Shown: positions 20,900 to 34,124, counted from the first letter of the stretch. The stretch is DNA of 64,000 nucleotides from Nectonema munidae (GCA_030549495.1 JAUIRK010000885.1:310001-374000), one strand, 5' to 3'. Made by a program: numbers and translations. Notes: generated by a model not told the origin, from the sequence alone.

Positions 20900-23179
20900 C
20901 AGGGGTTCTCAATCTAGGGTACATGTACCACCAGTGGTACACCTACACTTAAGGGGGTACATTTAGTTTGAGAAAAACACTATGATTTATTTGAATGAAG
21001 GCAAAAGAGTTCTAGGAGATTGTCACGAAGTGGAAAAAAAGCAAGAAGATTATTATTACAACCTGTTAATGTCAAACGTATCAGATACGGTACGTTACTA
21101 ATGTTTCTCTCTTTTTCTCTTTCATATATCATACATTATTATCAGCTAGTGTTTCTCTCTCTCTCTTTTGTATAAGCTTCATACACATACTTTATCATTT
21201 TTATCATACACATTTCAATTCATTATTTTCATGTTTTTTTTTATTAATAAATTTGTTTCACTAGTGTTGTTCGTAAGTGAAGTATTGTGTGAAATTACTT
21301 TTTTCATTTTAAAAAGGTAGTAGTTTCGAGCAAAAGGAGAAAAATATTTAGAAACATATTTGAAATTTGAGTTTACATAAATAGCAAAAATGGTTTGGAT
21401 TAACCAGTGTTTAATTTGTCAAAAACACTTGGAAATGCCTCCAGCCAAGCCTTCTTACTCGATATTTGGAAAAAGTTCAAAACAAAGATATTGATTTTTT
21501 AAGCGTAAGGAAACTATGTTACAAAAACAAGGATTGGGTTCAAGTGGCAGGTATTTTCAACAAACGAGTGATACGGTGAAGGCATCATATGAAGTTTCAC
21601 TTATCATTGCTAAAGAAAAAAGAAGCTCATAGCATTGGACAAGTTCTTATTCTTCCAGCTGCAAAAGAAATGGTACGTTGTGTCCTTTGAGATGAAGCAG
21701 CTAAAAAGCGTAGCTCTATCTCGCTGTCTAACAACACAGTTCAACGACAAATTGAAGAAATGTCATTAGATATTTTTGATCAAGTGGTTAGTGAAATATG
21801 TATGTCTAAAATAGGATTTGCAATACAACTTGACGAGTCCACTGATGTGACAAACTGTGCTCAGTTACTAATGTTCGTTCGATATGTAAGTGATGAGGGA
21901 ATTAAAGAAGAGTTCTTGATGAATGCAGCACTAGAAGTAACAACTAAATGGTAATCAAATGTATATTCTTTATTATTCAAATGGTATATTCTTTTTTCAA
22001 GCAACATGGTTTGAAATGGGAAAACTTAAAAGGATGCACAAGTGATGGGCACCAGCTAAGTTGGGACACAAGTCTGGTTTTAGAGCTCGTGTCATGAAAG
22101 TGGCTCCTCGTGTAAAATTCATTCATCGTATGATCCATCGATTTGCTTTGTCTTGTAAAGTTCTTCCTGTTAAACTAGCCAGTGTATTATCAGTACTTTT
22201 GTATCACACTGCTGTACGTTGGCTTTCCAAAGGAAATATCACAAAACGTGCCGATGAACTTCATAAAGAATTGCTTGAGTTTTTTCAACATTCTCATAAC
22301 TGAAACATTTTGTCGTTTCCTTAAAAGAATGTTCCTTCGTTCTTAAACTTGTTACCTTGTTGATATATTTGATGCTCTTAAAAACCAAAGTCTTCAAGGA
22401 AAATAGATAACAGTTTGCGAGTTCATATCTAAACTCAAAGTTGGAAATGTGGAGAATAAATATCCAGTCTAATACTTTGTCAATGTTTAGTACCCTAACG
22501 GAATTTTAAGTCAAAATCCACAATTCGGGGCCGAAAACATTAAAAAATTAACTACAGAACATCTGATAAAACTTAAAGAGGAAAGTGATAGTTATTTTCC
22601 GAATCTTAAATGAAGTTGAAGTTTTGTATCTCAGAAATCCTTTTACTGCAAATGCGCAGGTGTTGAAGGTTGGGCAGATATGCAAGAAAAGCTGTAACAT
22701 GATGATTCAGCACGTGATATTTACTTTGAAAGAAATTTATGCGATTTTTGGTTCAAAATTCCTACAGAGATTGCTGAACCTACCAATCAAGCATTAATAT
22801 TATTCCATCAAGATGGCTGTGTGAATCAGCATTTTCAATGTCATTAGGAATAAAATCAAAATATAGTTTAAAACTTAAAACTCCCAAGCATGAACTTCGT
22901 TGCGATGTAGCAAAATTTCCCTACGAATAAATAACCTTGTTGCAAAAAAACAAGCTCATCCATCTCATTAGAATGTTTTGTTTATTGGTAAATAAATTTT
23001 TTTTATCTACAACGGTTATTATTATACTATAAAAGTATCTACTATGTATCAAATTTATTAATAAAAAGGTATACATTTTTTTCCTTATTGTTATCTTTCA
23101 TTTTGAAATTTAAAGGATACACAAAAATGTCTTAGCAATGCTAAGGGTACATTAAGAAAAAAGATTTGGAACCACTGTA
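20900..23179 (+). mobile_element. hAT transposon with decayed ZBED5-like transposase
   Basis: The termini CAGGGGTTCTCAATCTAGGG and, reversed, CAGTGGTTCCAAATCT are classic hAT ends. The flanks TTCTAACC (left) and ATCTAACC (right) match 7 of 8. Plus-strand blocks follow the ZBED5/FAM200/SCAND3-like order: a BED-like start (KPSYSIFGKSSKQRY near 21450), SYEVSLIIAKEK, then MSLDIFDQVVSEICMSKIGF and IQLDESTDVTNCAQLLMFVR at 21760-21954. After these come LGHKSGFRARVMKVAP and RWLSKGN...FFQHSH at 22061-22303, and a C-terminal hAT-dimerisation-like block near 22700-22850. Frames change several times and stops are present, so the transposase is dead. Confidence 0.8.
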
Positions 23180-23474
23180 ATCTAACCATTTTTTAACACA
23201 TACAAAGATATATCAAATTTTAGGTATATACTTAACACCTGTCTACGGGATCATACATATATAACGTCCCTTAAAAAGGGGAAGGGGTGAATTTATTCTA
23301 GATGCTCTGTATTAAAAAAAATAGATCAGGAGGAATATGTATCACGACAGAGAGAGGGTTCAAAATTTTATAAATTTTGGGGGACATCATTTATGTATGA
23401 TCTCTGTGTATGCTTGTTAAACAAAAACATAGTAGCAACAGAGTTCCGAAAACTTTATATCCTATTAAATCTCT

Positions 23475-23935
23475 ATTTATTTCTGTAGAAAGGACTGTGA
23501 GATGGTATTAAGATTAGTATACAATAACAAAAATTGTCATTTTATGTAAAATTTTCTAATTCTTTTAGAAATATTATTAATTTGAAAATTTTAGCGAGGA
23601 GAGGGGGTCTGGGGAGAGCAAGAGCCTCCTCTTGCCCTCCCTGGCTACGGCCCTGTACACAAACAACGATACACATATATAAAAATATACATGTAAATAT
23701 GCATAAAATTATATACTATAATTTATAATTAATATACTAATCTGAACTACATTTAAAAAAATTTTGACCAGGGCATTAGCCAGGGAGGGGGCAAGAGAGG
23801 GTTCTAGCCCCTTCCTCCATTAAAATTTTTTAAATTAATATTTATAAAAGAATTAGAAAATGTTACGTAAAATAACTTTCGTTTTGGAAATTTCAACTAA
23901 TCTTATACCATCTCATAGTCTTTTCTACAGATGAG
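23475..23935. repeat. Large inverted repeat (about 180-bp arms)
   Basis: The left arm (about 23475-23655) ends CTCCCTGGCTACGGCCCTG. The right arm (about 23763-23935) starts CAGGGCATTAGCCAGGGAGG and matches the reverse complement of the left along its length at roughly 80% by eye. The spacer is about 105 bp. CAGGGCCGTAGCCAGGGAGG is a common hAT-MITE end, so this is probably two MITE copies in inverted orientation. A further fragment (CTTAGCCAGTTTTC) lies near 24107. Confidence 0.65.
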
Positions 23936-24462
23936 TGATGAAGGAAATATTATAATAGACTTCGAAACGAAACCCTGTTGCTAATATGTAATTGATTTTA
24001 GCCGCTACTAAATTTTTTCATTCTGCTCACAAGTTCTTCTAATTCAAGATAAATATAGTAAAATACCGATATCAGTAAAACACGAGGGCCGACGCGCACC
24101 AGAGACTTAGCCAGTTTTCACCTCAGGAGAGGGGCAAGAAATAAATTATGTATTTTGATTAATTTACCATCTGAAAATATGAATAGGGCTATGGAAAATG
24201 AAATTGAAGTTAGATTAAAAAAATGTGTAAAAAATAACATAAAATTTATTAAAAAATTATAAAACAAGTGCTTATATAGACAACTTTCTAAGTTTTTCAA
24301 TACATTTTTGAACATTTCGAAAGTGGTTAGAAGAGCAGAAAAGACACACTCTACGATAGAACTGGAGTATCTTGTTTTTGTCGAGATAAAGTGAATATAT
24401 TTTTATATATTAGCTCCTTCAAGAGATAAAATAAAGATGGTTATTTGCAAACGATATTTTGT

Positions 24463-24556
24463 ATATGACTTGTCAAGAACACACATACTCAAAAATTGAG
24501 TTTTTTTGGATATGACTTGTCAAGAACACACATACTCAAAAATTGAGTTTTTTTGG
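24463..24556. repeat. 47-bp tandem duplication
   Basis: ATATGACTTGTCAAGAACAC and the following bases through TTTTTTTGG occur twice, essentially identically, at 24463 and 24510. This is a simple recent local duplication with no coding. Confidence 0.85.
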
Positions 24557-24859
24557 TATCTTAATTAATTTTCTCAAGGCTAGCAACGCCTCTGACGCGC
24601 AGAAAAACACAGGCACAAAAAATGATAAGAAATTCAAACAAAAACAATTAAAAAAAAATATTAAATTTTCTTAATTTTATTTGCCCAAAAACTTTTTTTG
24701 GTTCCGCCGTTTACAACTATGAAATACTGGATTTGAAACATAAAAGATAATAATAATTACTATAAAAAAAAGTTTTAATGGCACTCATTATTATTTATTT
24801 ATTTATGTGTTTTAAATTTTAAAACCTCAATTTATTAAAATTTAAAATATTAGGTACTG

Positions 24860-27616
24860 AAATTGCCCTTTCCAGTTTTACAACAAATATTCAAACATCA
24901 TTTTCTTCTTGTGAAATTATGACAACTACTTTACTAGACATAGACAAGGCATTGAACTCAGCATTCTTTACCACATATCATTACATGCAGATTTCTCTCA
25001 ATGCTACTCAGAAGATATTTTCTGCTTCTACAGCCATGATCAGTATCTAAATTTACTCAAATCCAAAAATCTTTTAATATCTCTCTTTTCCCTACCATCC
25101 ACATACAAAATACACATCAACACAAACAAAACCCAACTCATACACTTCACACGCTAGCATATTGATCACCTTCCTCTCATTTTTAACAATTCACTATTAC
25201 TTCAAACTCTCCATCAAATGAAATATCTTAGGATAAACGGAACATCAAATGGAATAACAAAAGCCTTCCATTCAACACCAACAGCCGCTCTAGAAATCCT
25301 AACACAATGCCTACCCCTTCACCTTGGGTTGAAACTATCTATACAGAGGAAATACATGAAAACTTAAAAATCTCCATCATCAAATCTATCTCTCAACATG
25401 ACTCCTCAATCTCACGCTAACCTATCTCACTTTGTTTTCTATGAAAGCCTAAACAAGACTTGCAGTATTCTTGAATATATGAGCGAGAAGCTCCGTAATT
25501 TTGTTCATTAAAGTCCAATATTGTTTTTTTGTATCCATTGTGTGAATTTTTTATGGATTTGAATTAGAACCTCAAAAACATTTGATGTGTTGAGAACTTT
25601 TAAATAGTTGTTTAAACTCCAGTCACAATATTAATCCTAATAAAAAAAGGGTAAATTTTATACCTTCTTCTATAGTTTAGCCAAAATAGAGATGTTAACT
25701 AATTAAATTTCTTGGATATGTAAATAGAAGTTTTGTTTACAGGCTTTTAACGTTCCCTGATACTAACATATATAGCTAAAATATGCACAAATTTTTCTTA
25801 TAGAGTTAAAATATATGAAAATTATGGGCAATAGTCAAAAAAAATACACAAAAAAATATTTCCCATAAATTTAAAACTAAGAAAAAATTTAATTAATTTT
25901 GCATATAATTATTCAAAAATAAGGAAAAATATTTTTATTGTTTCAAAAAATTTATATTAGTTTTTTTTTGATTGGTCAGCTCACTTTCAAAACAAACATG
26001 TAAAATGCATAAAAATTCTAAACAGTATCAAAACGTTATCCTTCAACACTAACAAGCATAATTTCTCTTTTTTCAACACTATTTTAACCAGGATTATTAT
26101 ACCTCTTTTCACATATGCAATAACATCGTGGTGCAGTTTTTAAATATAAGAAATAGTTAAAAAAAATTTGAAACATTATATTTTGCCTTTTTGAGGAAAG
26201 CATTAAAATGTTCCAGATGTACTCCTAAAGATCTTCTTTATCTATTTTCAAATTCCTTACCAGTGAATCTTCTCTTATAAAAAATTATTGTCTCCCTCAA
26301 GCTTTCGCATACAAGAAAGAACCTCGACTATCTATCCTTTGGATTGAAATTTTCTCCTAGCATTCATTTCTCAAACTTTGACTTTTGTTCTAGTCTTTTC
26401 AACAAATACCTTCCTTCTGGCATAATCTTGGATATTCTTCCCTCATTACCATACCCCCTTTTCACTGACCCTCACTTTACAAACCTTGATGTGAAAACAA
26501 CTATTCGTGGTTCGAAAAGAGCTGCTACTTCTCTTTGCAACAAGATATTTTCCTCCTCTAATGCTATTTTCTTCTTTTCAGATGGCTCCTATGACCCTAT
26601 TACAACATCCACCGCATTTTCTTTTGCTCTCTTCTACCGTGGGCAAAAACTACCCCCATTCTTTCTAGCTAAAAATATCGGCAATTTTTCCTCTGCTTTT
26701 CTCGCTGAATCTTTTGGACTGCTCTATGCATTAAATTACCTGAGGGATAGAAATTACTTAAGTCTTCCAAATGCCCTATAATCGGTCAAGCATTATCTTA
26801 TTATTCCTTCTTGCCTAATTACTTTTGTGTAAGATTTGTTTGGTGTCCAGGACACTCTGGTGTTATTGGAAATGAATTTGTTGACTATACCGCCAAAACG
26901 CCTTTCTATTTGAGCCTTCTTTTTCTAAAATACCTCTTTCTTCTTAAAAAAAATACTTAAAAAAAGTCCATGAACATTTGGCACCAAAAGCTGTTCTTAT
27001 CTTCTTACACAAAAATTTTTCTCCTTACTACACCTAAAAAATTTTTTGAACAACTTGAAAAGCATAACTTTCTTTCCGTTCCTCCAGAGAATTGAAATAA
27101 AATTTTAAATCTTATTAAAATATGCAACTCAAGCTCTTGCAGATTTGGCTGTCTGACTATAGAAGATTTAAACCATCTACTCATTAAATGTCCACATACG
27201 AGCTCTTTTTTTGAAATTTTTTTGTTTAACTTCTTAAACATCATGGTTTTTCTTTCACGTCTCTAGATAGTTTAATTTCAAAACCCGAGCTTTACTTAAC
27301 TAAACAAACTTTCATCAAAAAACTTGAAAATTTTCTTAGGCTTCATCCACACTAATCTTACTTCTTCGTTTTGCTAACACACCCTTATACAAAAAAAATA
27401 ATATTTTTTTATTTTTTTCCCCTCTTCCTTTTTCTCTTTTTTTTCTTTCCCTCTCTTCCCCTGATTTTTTTTCAATTGTATAAATACTTCTTTTATTATT
27501 ACTATTCTTTCTAACAATTAGATGACACTCCTAAACAGAATATATTCTAAAAGCATCCTGCTAGCTTTCAAGTCCTCTGTGTCTTACAAGCTGCGTGAAT
27601 AAATCAAATCAAATTA
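24860..27616 (+). mobile_element. Decayed RNase H-bearing LINE, copy B
   Basis: Remnants of reverse transcriptase (LLDIDKAFNSAFF-like near 24937) are followed by mid-ORF pieces to about 25450. An unrelated AT-rich stretch (about 25450-26030) looks like an insertion. ORF2 resumes near 26040-26330 (RIIIPLFTYAITSW). An RNase H domain is open at 26344-26781 with FFSDGSYDP, STAFSFALFYRG and SSAFLAESFGLLYALNYL, then VWCPGHSGVIGNEFVDYTA near 26850. A CCHC-like CRFGCLTIEDLNH lies near 27150. The 3' tail is AATAAATCAAATCAAATT. Many frame changes are present. It belongs to the same broad family as copies A and C. Confidence 0.75.
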
Positions 27617-28014
27617 GTTTTTTTTATTAATTTTTTGCTCTAATCTTTCAAAATGGCTATTATTTCCAAATTGGGAAGATTCCCGAAATTCGCATGACAC
27701 CGAATTAAGCATGACAAAAAAATCTTTGAAACGACTTAAATCAATAAAAATGATGAATTTGGCTTCTCAATGTGTAGATGAAGAATTAACTGCTATCTTT
27801 GCATAGCTCGCAAGTAGCAGTATATGTGACATTTTGTACATACAAATACCATTTATAATACCATGCATACCATTTATGAAGTCTCCTAAGCCTAAAACAC
27901 TTAAATTTAAAGACGTACTATCAAAATTTTCAGATCTTTCATTTGCTTTCATATTTTTCTTCATGACTCTATGTTGGGCAAAACGGTGACCAGAAGGTTA
28001 AAATATCAGATCTC
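27617..28014. other. No supported gene
   Basis: AT-rich sequence between LINE B and the piggyBac fragment. It may contain the decayed N-terminal part of that piggyBac, but I cannot read it. Confidence 0.4.
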
Positions 28015-28457
28015 TTTTCTTCTCATGGAAATCCCTTTTTAAGAGCGTGCATAGGCAGAAATATGTTTACACTTATACATATTTTTATTACATTTGATGA
28101 TAAAAGTAAAAGGGATAAAAATGATAAGTTAAGTCCAATAAGAAAAATACATGATCATTTTCGAAGGTTTTCTCATTTTACTGGACACCTCACTCACATC
28201 TAACTATAGATGAACAACTTGTCAGCTTTAGAGGACGTTGTCCATTGAAAATATATGACCCTAAAAAGTCGGGTCACTATGGCTTGAAATATTATCATAT
28301 AAACGATGCTGAGTATTATTATTGTTTGATGACAGAAATTTATATTTCTGGTCTGTCAGACAGTACTTATTTTTCAGACATAAATATTTGTAAAAGGCTT
28401 ATTGAAGATATTAAAAAGATATTTCGATCGACATGTTTTATGGAAAAAATGGATTAA
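28015..28457 (+). pseudogene. piggyBac transposase fragment
   Basis: Plus-strand reading gives FLRACIGRNMFTLIHIFI and KLSPIRKIHDHFRRF, then, after a frame change, LTIDEQLVSFRGRCPLKIYD and KSGHYGLKYYHI. The last part (28245-28457) includes MTEIYISGLSDSTYF. This is the order of the DDE_Tnp_1_7 (piggyBac) core, with the TIDEQLVxFRGRCP signature. The rest of the transposase and both ends are missing. The minus-strand remnant at 59771-60900 shares the GLSDxxYFxxxNIxKRL stretch, so both come from one family. Confidence 0.75.
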
Positions 28458-30222
28458 TTTTTAAACCGGAATTGGAACCTTTTTCTTAAACGTATAACGA
28501 TATTCTCCAAAAATTTGATTTTAGATTTAAAAGTTATTTTTATATTTCCAACTTTGAAAAATACATATAGAGTCAAAAAGATAGCATGAAAAAATTGCGT
28601 TAAACTTTACTACACGTGAAAATATGTAAAAATTAAAATTGAAGGTTTAATTTAAAAATCCTCTTCTTAATAAGTATTTAAAATCAATTAAAATAAATAT
28701 ATAATTAAATAATTTTAAAATGTTTGATGGAGAGCATATACATAACCTTGTTATAAAAATATGAGTAAAAAATCTATCAAAAAATGGTTTTAAAATTTTG
28801 CAGTTTGTCAGTCTTTCAGTTATAAATATAAAGTCACATACGTTGTTCGAAGAGAAAATGATGAATATTTCAAACCTTGCCGTGAAAAAGACGTTGCTTA
28901 TGATGTTTAAATGACAAATTCCTTAAACTAAAAGAGATGACCTTCATAGCAACTAATGGAGATCAGAATCAAAAATGTAATTAAAAATTTTTTTAATAAA
29001 GTTTACAATTCATTAAGGGTTTTTTAATGTTTAGTCTATAAAATTGGACTTTCTATTGTTACCTTGGCAATTTTACTAAAAGAAAAGTTAGAAGATATAT
29101 TAAACTCTTCACACCAAATCGAAAACCACCGATTTATTGTTATTTGGAGCAAAAAATGGAGACAATTGGAGAGGGTTCCTTTATTTTATATGTTGATGAA
29201 ACTAAAGTCTTTAAATGTGATTATTTTTCCAAATTTTTTTCAAATTTTTTCTTTCAATGTATATTAATTTAAAATTTCCGTTGTATTTGAAAAAAACTCT
29301 TAATTTTATCAAAGTTATTATTATTAAATTACATGATCACGAAACAATAGACAAAAGTATTCTAAAACTTTGTTTAGATTTGAATATTACATCTTGAACA
29401 ATATTAAATTTAAAGTTTTTGAACCCATTTTTAAGATTTATTATATTAGTTTAGTAAATTTTTTGAAATAATAAATATTTAACAATTTTTTTATGTTATA
29501 TCACTTATACTAATATTTGGATATAATACGTTAATGATATAGAAAACTTAAAAATCTTTCGTAGATGATTAGTCAGATGAAAATAATTGAAAGGGAATTA
29601 TTTTTTTTTAATATAAATTAATATTCAAGGGCAGTTAAATTATTCATTGAGTAACCATGTAAAGTAGTAACTGTAACCACCTATTGTTTTCAGTGAGAAG
29701 TATGTTAAAATGTTAACCATCTTGGTAACAGTAAATTCCAGAATTTCCTTTATAGTTGAAAAGTTATCATATTAGCTGACATATATTGCGTAGTTTTGCT
29801 TAATCTGCATCAAATATCTTCATTTTTTACTTTTTAAAATGTTTTTTATATGGCCGAAATCCGAACTAAATTAAGACACCATAATTTATAATTCACAATG
29901 AAATCTATATAAAAAATAATTTACCCAAGTTGTTTAGTTGTTACTTATTTAGTTAGTAGTCTAGAAAGTTTTTCAATTAGTTTTATGAGTTACATGAAAC
30001 CTAGTTGGAATGCAATTCATAATCTAATTATCTTGATGAATCCATCAGATGAAATGCAGTCAATGATTAGTATGTGTTGCAATTGGCATTCTTTTACCAG
30101 GCATAAAGACAGAACATAAACACAGAAACCGTTTTACATAAGAGATCATTATAGTAGAGTAAGTCTCACAAATGAATTCTAATTGATATTTTATTGACTT
30201 TCGAAAGGAAAATGTTTTAGAG
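28458..30222. other. AT-rich stretch, no recognised gene
   Basis: Short open frames only (for example 29064-29267 plus); none recognisable. A decayed continuation of the piggyBac is possible around 28800-28920, but I would not defend it. Confidence 0.4.
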
Positions 30223-30618
30223 CAGTCGTCGCCAACCGATGGTACATATACCACTGCCAGTCCGTGGAAAAATTGTGATGATCTGTAGAAAATTTGAGAA
30301 ATTATTCGAATTTTTATGCTTTTTCATCTTCTCACTGATGGAAGTCTTTTCTTTTTGGAGGAGTACTCTGCTGTTAGTACTGCATGAAGAAATCAAGTTA
30401 TTTTTTCACCAAACCAAAAGTGTGTAATACTTGAATACATTTCAAAATCTCGGTAATTAACTAACTTTCTTACAAAATTACTTCCAATCTATTTTAAATT
30501 GATAAAGGTTTTCTGATTGTTATTATTTAAATGTATTTAATTTTTTTAAATTCATATTAATGGTCCGCCAAATTTAGAATTAAAGGTTGTGTGGTGTTCA
30601 GAAGGTTGATGACGAAAG
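30223..30618. mobile_element. hAT MITE with near-perfect 8-bp TSD
   Basis: The left end is CAGTCGTCGCCAACCGATGG. The right end, reversed, is CTTTCGTCATCAACC. The flanks TTTTAGAG (30215-30222) and TTTTAGAC (30619-30626) match 7 of 8. It is 396 bp with no transposase. Confidence 0.6.
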
Positions 30619-30880
30619 TTTTAGACGATCTAATACCCATTTTGACCTGACTTTTAGAGTCAGGTAGAATTGTAGGAACTGATAAGATTTGGATCATGTT
30701 TACAATTATAAAATATGTTTATATTAGATGTTTTGACTATATCTTGTTAACACAATTTCAACTATTGAAAATATACACCTGCTGATTCCCATGAAACTAA
30801 AAACACATTTTGATCTCAAATAGCTTCTCTATGTAACATTTTGACTATTTCTTTGACTTTATTTTTCTTCCTATTTAAAT

Positions 30881-31480
30881 TTAACTTGAATATATAATTT
30901 TGGACTCTGAAACATCACTACTCAGAAGAAGAGCAATCCATACCGATTTTAAATGGGGAATTCTGACAAACTTTTTTATGTTTTCAATAGTTTTGATAAG
31001 GTAATCTGTGAATTTTGGTGGATATTTTTTAATTATAAGATTTGGTCTTGCATCAAAATAATCAATGCTTGATTTAGAACAGAGACTATCAACAGAATAT
31101 AATTTATTTTTCAAAATAGTGGATTCTGGACCTTTGAGACAAAACTTATTTTTGTTATATCTGAAAAAATGTTTTTCATTTATCTTTTGCACAGTATCAT
31201 TTTTAAAAGATTTATTTGTAGCTTTAATTATAACCATTTTCTCATTATACGCTATACATATATGCTTATTTTTAACCTTGGATGCAATATGGGTGAGAAA
31301 TTTGTAATATTTTTCCAATTATCTATCGAAATTCAGCCACATTGGTCCTATAAAAATAGATTTACCGTTTAATCTGTTATTAAGATTTCTTTTCTGAAAA
31401 ACTAAATTAGCAAGAAGGCATGAATCTAGATTAAATATTCTATCAATACTCATTATAAAGTGAAATTTCGTTCTCCTGAC
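30881..31480 (-). pseudogene. MULE-like transposase fragment
   Basis: The minus strand reads NNRLNGKSIFIGPMWLNFD, then a break, then LEKYYKFLTHIASKVKNKHI and CIAYNEKMVIIKATNKSF. It continues to IDYFDARPNLIIKKYPPKF and VRIPHLKSVWIALLLSSDV. This resembles, from memory, the metazoan MULE-type proteins with a pattern (x)GPMxLHxxxxxxxY..FF...GxDEEKAxxKAxxxxFP followed by ...KYPxFxxYF...W. The likely catalytic D and the zinc-binding C-terminus are lost. Class assignment is tentative. Confidence 0.4.
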
Positions 31481-31799
31481 ATCTCTAGAATAGTAACAAA
31501 AAACTATAAAATTGTAAACATATGCATGGAAATTTCCTTAATATGAAAGAAACATACAAACAAGTTATTTAGGCATAATAATTGACCAAACTAAATAAGA
31601 TGTTGCTAAATGTTATGTGTATATGGAGGTCCACCTTGTTATCATTTGGGCGTGCAAAGCAATTCAATAACAAAGTCGAAGTAATCTAGAATACAGTTTT
31701 ATATACCGAAAATTGGATTAAAGTATTGCAAGTTTAAAGCTTATTGTTTTTTCCTTTTAAACTGTTTTTGACACAATTTTACAAATAACACAAAGAGAA

Positions 31800-32780
31800 A
31801 ACATTTGTTTTGGAGAAAGAGTTAGTTATAACTAAGCATGAAAAAAAACAAATAAAAATCTATTGCTGTTTGGCTGAAGTATATTGGCTTGGAAAAACAC
31901 ATGAAAGAAGAGTACATTACTGCTTTTTAAAATAAAAGTTTATCCGAGAAAAACGATAATGTGCTCGGGTAAAGAGTGAAGACTTAAAAATTCCTATTTG
32001 AAATTGTTTTTTAAACCTTGTGCTTAAATATCAGCCCCAAATTTTCATGAAAAACAGACACGTTTGCTGTAAAACTCAATTAAACAGAATTTAAAGCACC
32101 TTTAGGATGGCTTAATAAATATCGCTCAAAAAGTTATTCTTATTTTGGATAATGCTCTCCCACACAAAATTCATATTAGTAAAAGTGATCTTTGCAACCA
32201 CTGGATCAAGAAGGTATAAATAAACATCTTTAAGACTCACTATAGAACAAGACTAGGGCGAGAAGTTTTAATATGAAATGTCTTTGTCCAAAGTCGTTAA
32301 ATGTGTTACTGCTTTTGATGGGTGTAAATGGATTTCTAGATCAATAAAAATGATAAAGACTCCTACAGTATCAAAATGATTTGATGTTTGCGAAATCGGA
32401 GATGATAATGATGTAGAAATTCGACTTGAAGATCATCATCCTTTGGCTATCTTGTTGATGTTAGACGAAATTACACAAGTGAATCAATGATCTCAGTAAA
32501 TGATTACATAAATGTTGATCAGAATACTGACTCAGTTGAAACATATAAAGAAAATTGGGAAAAACATATGGGAAATCTATTCACAGGAAATAGATGAAGA
32601 AAAAGAATATGACAGTAATGAGTCGCTGAAACCTCTTTAAAAAATTCCAAACATCACTATAGCTCTATATTATTATGCAAAACAATTAGCTGCGTAATAT
32701 TGGTGAAAAATGATTGAATCTAAAACTCAAGAACCCAAACCTCTCACAACTTATTTTAAATTTAATAACAAAACTTACCT
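31800..32780 (+). pseudogene. Tigger/jerky-like transposase remnant
   Basis: Scattered blocks include VILILDNALPHKIHISKSDL near 32140, which fits the second aspartate block of pogo-superfamily transposases. Near 32745, QEPKPLTTYFKFNNK resembles the QTTITSFF-type C-terminal tail of TIGD/JRKL proteins. Many stops intervene. No ends were found. Confidence 0.35.
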
Positions 32781-33479
32781 TCTTAAATTTTTTTGAAGAT
32801 TTATGAGAGAAGGAAGCGACCTGAAAATAAATTCAAAAGAGAACATGTCTAAAAAAATAGTTAATCTTTCAAATTGTCAGGGGAGTGCCGGAGTGGTCTT
32901 ATGAAGAGCTATACATAATTTTAAGAAAGATGTATTTATTTTAACTAAATGGAAGATCTACCATGTTAGTGGTGATGATCTAATATTGGGTGTTTGAAAA
33001 ATGATTTTGACAGTGAACAAGAAGTTCCTCCTTTGCGAATGAAAATTCTTTCCTTTAGCTTATCAGCTAAGACTACTTATTCTTTTATTGATAGGAAATC
33101 TGAAAATTTTAAATCAATAAGAGTTATTGAAACTGTCACATCTTATGTGAAGATTTAGTCACTATCAAGATAGTTTTAAATTTAAATTGAATTTGTCCAT
33201 CTTTTTGCTTTGGCGTAAAAGAGAGCCTTTTAGATGATGAAGTGGACAACTTTTTATAATTGAACAATGATCATCAAGAATGATTTCATGAGGAATACAA
33301 CTTTTGAACTGGCATTGGTTAACAAATATTGAGACTGAATATATGTTCATATCTGATAATGTAACACATGATACTAATATAAAAAAAATTAGATCAGCAA
33401 GAAAGTTGTCTAATATAATTGCTCTTAGATCGGGTAAATTTGTTCAAATAAATTTTTAAAAAGTTTTTTTGAACACACT

Positions 33480-33570
33480 TTGGAGAAAATTCATTCTTGA
33501 TGAAAGTAGGGCTATCAACGATCATCATCATAAAATAAATAGCCTACTTACATACTGTATAAATATAAAA
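33480..33570. repeat. Dispersed short repeat (GATCATCATCATAAA)
   Basis: GATGAAAGTAGGGCTATC, then GATCATCATCATAAA and AATAGCCTACTTACATA, recur with few changes at 34612-34690. The two copies are in the same orientation about 1.1 kb apart. The second copy is embedded in the 34385-34960 repeat. Its nature is unknown. Most of 32800-34120 otherwise shows no supported feature. Confidence 0.5.
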
Positions 33571-34124
33571 GAAATGACATAGAGAGTTTCCTGAATATTT
33601 GGCAGGAAATGAGCATTTTTGATTATGGCGAAAGATTAATTCGATTAAAGACCATTTTTAAAAATGGATATTTTTTGATCGAAGGAATATAAATTAAGAT
33701 AAATACGATGAAAGTTTTTAAGGATCATTTCTTATAGACGATGTAAATAGAAAGAAAATTTTAAAAATAACGTAAACCATCCTTAGATTAATGAAACAAA
33801 TATGTACATCTATTCAAAAATGATTTAACTTTTTAAATTAAAAATTGATAAATCCCGGCGTGTAAATATATTCGCGGAAGCAAAAATTTACAAAAATGAA
33901 TCTCGTGAAGCCGAGAAAGAAACACGAGTAGAGACTACCTGTCGATAACGAATTTTTAGCCAAAATGGTAGAGATCCTATCAATTTACCTAATTCACTCA
34001 CATGTAAAATATTTTGGTTGAATTAAACACCAAAAGTAGGTTTATTCAATAAATTAAGAAAATAATTAACAAACAAATACTGCAAGTACAATTTATTTTG
34101 AAGTTTAAATATTTGACAATGATT

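Noticed and set aside
31065-31372. Plus-strand 67- and 80-codon frames
   Set aside because: Antisense shadows of the minus-strand MULE-like relic.
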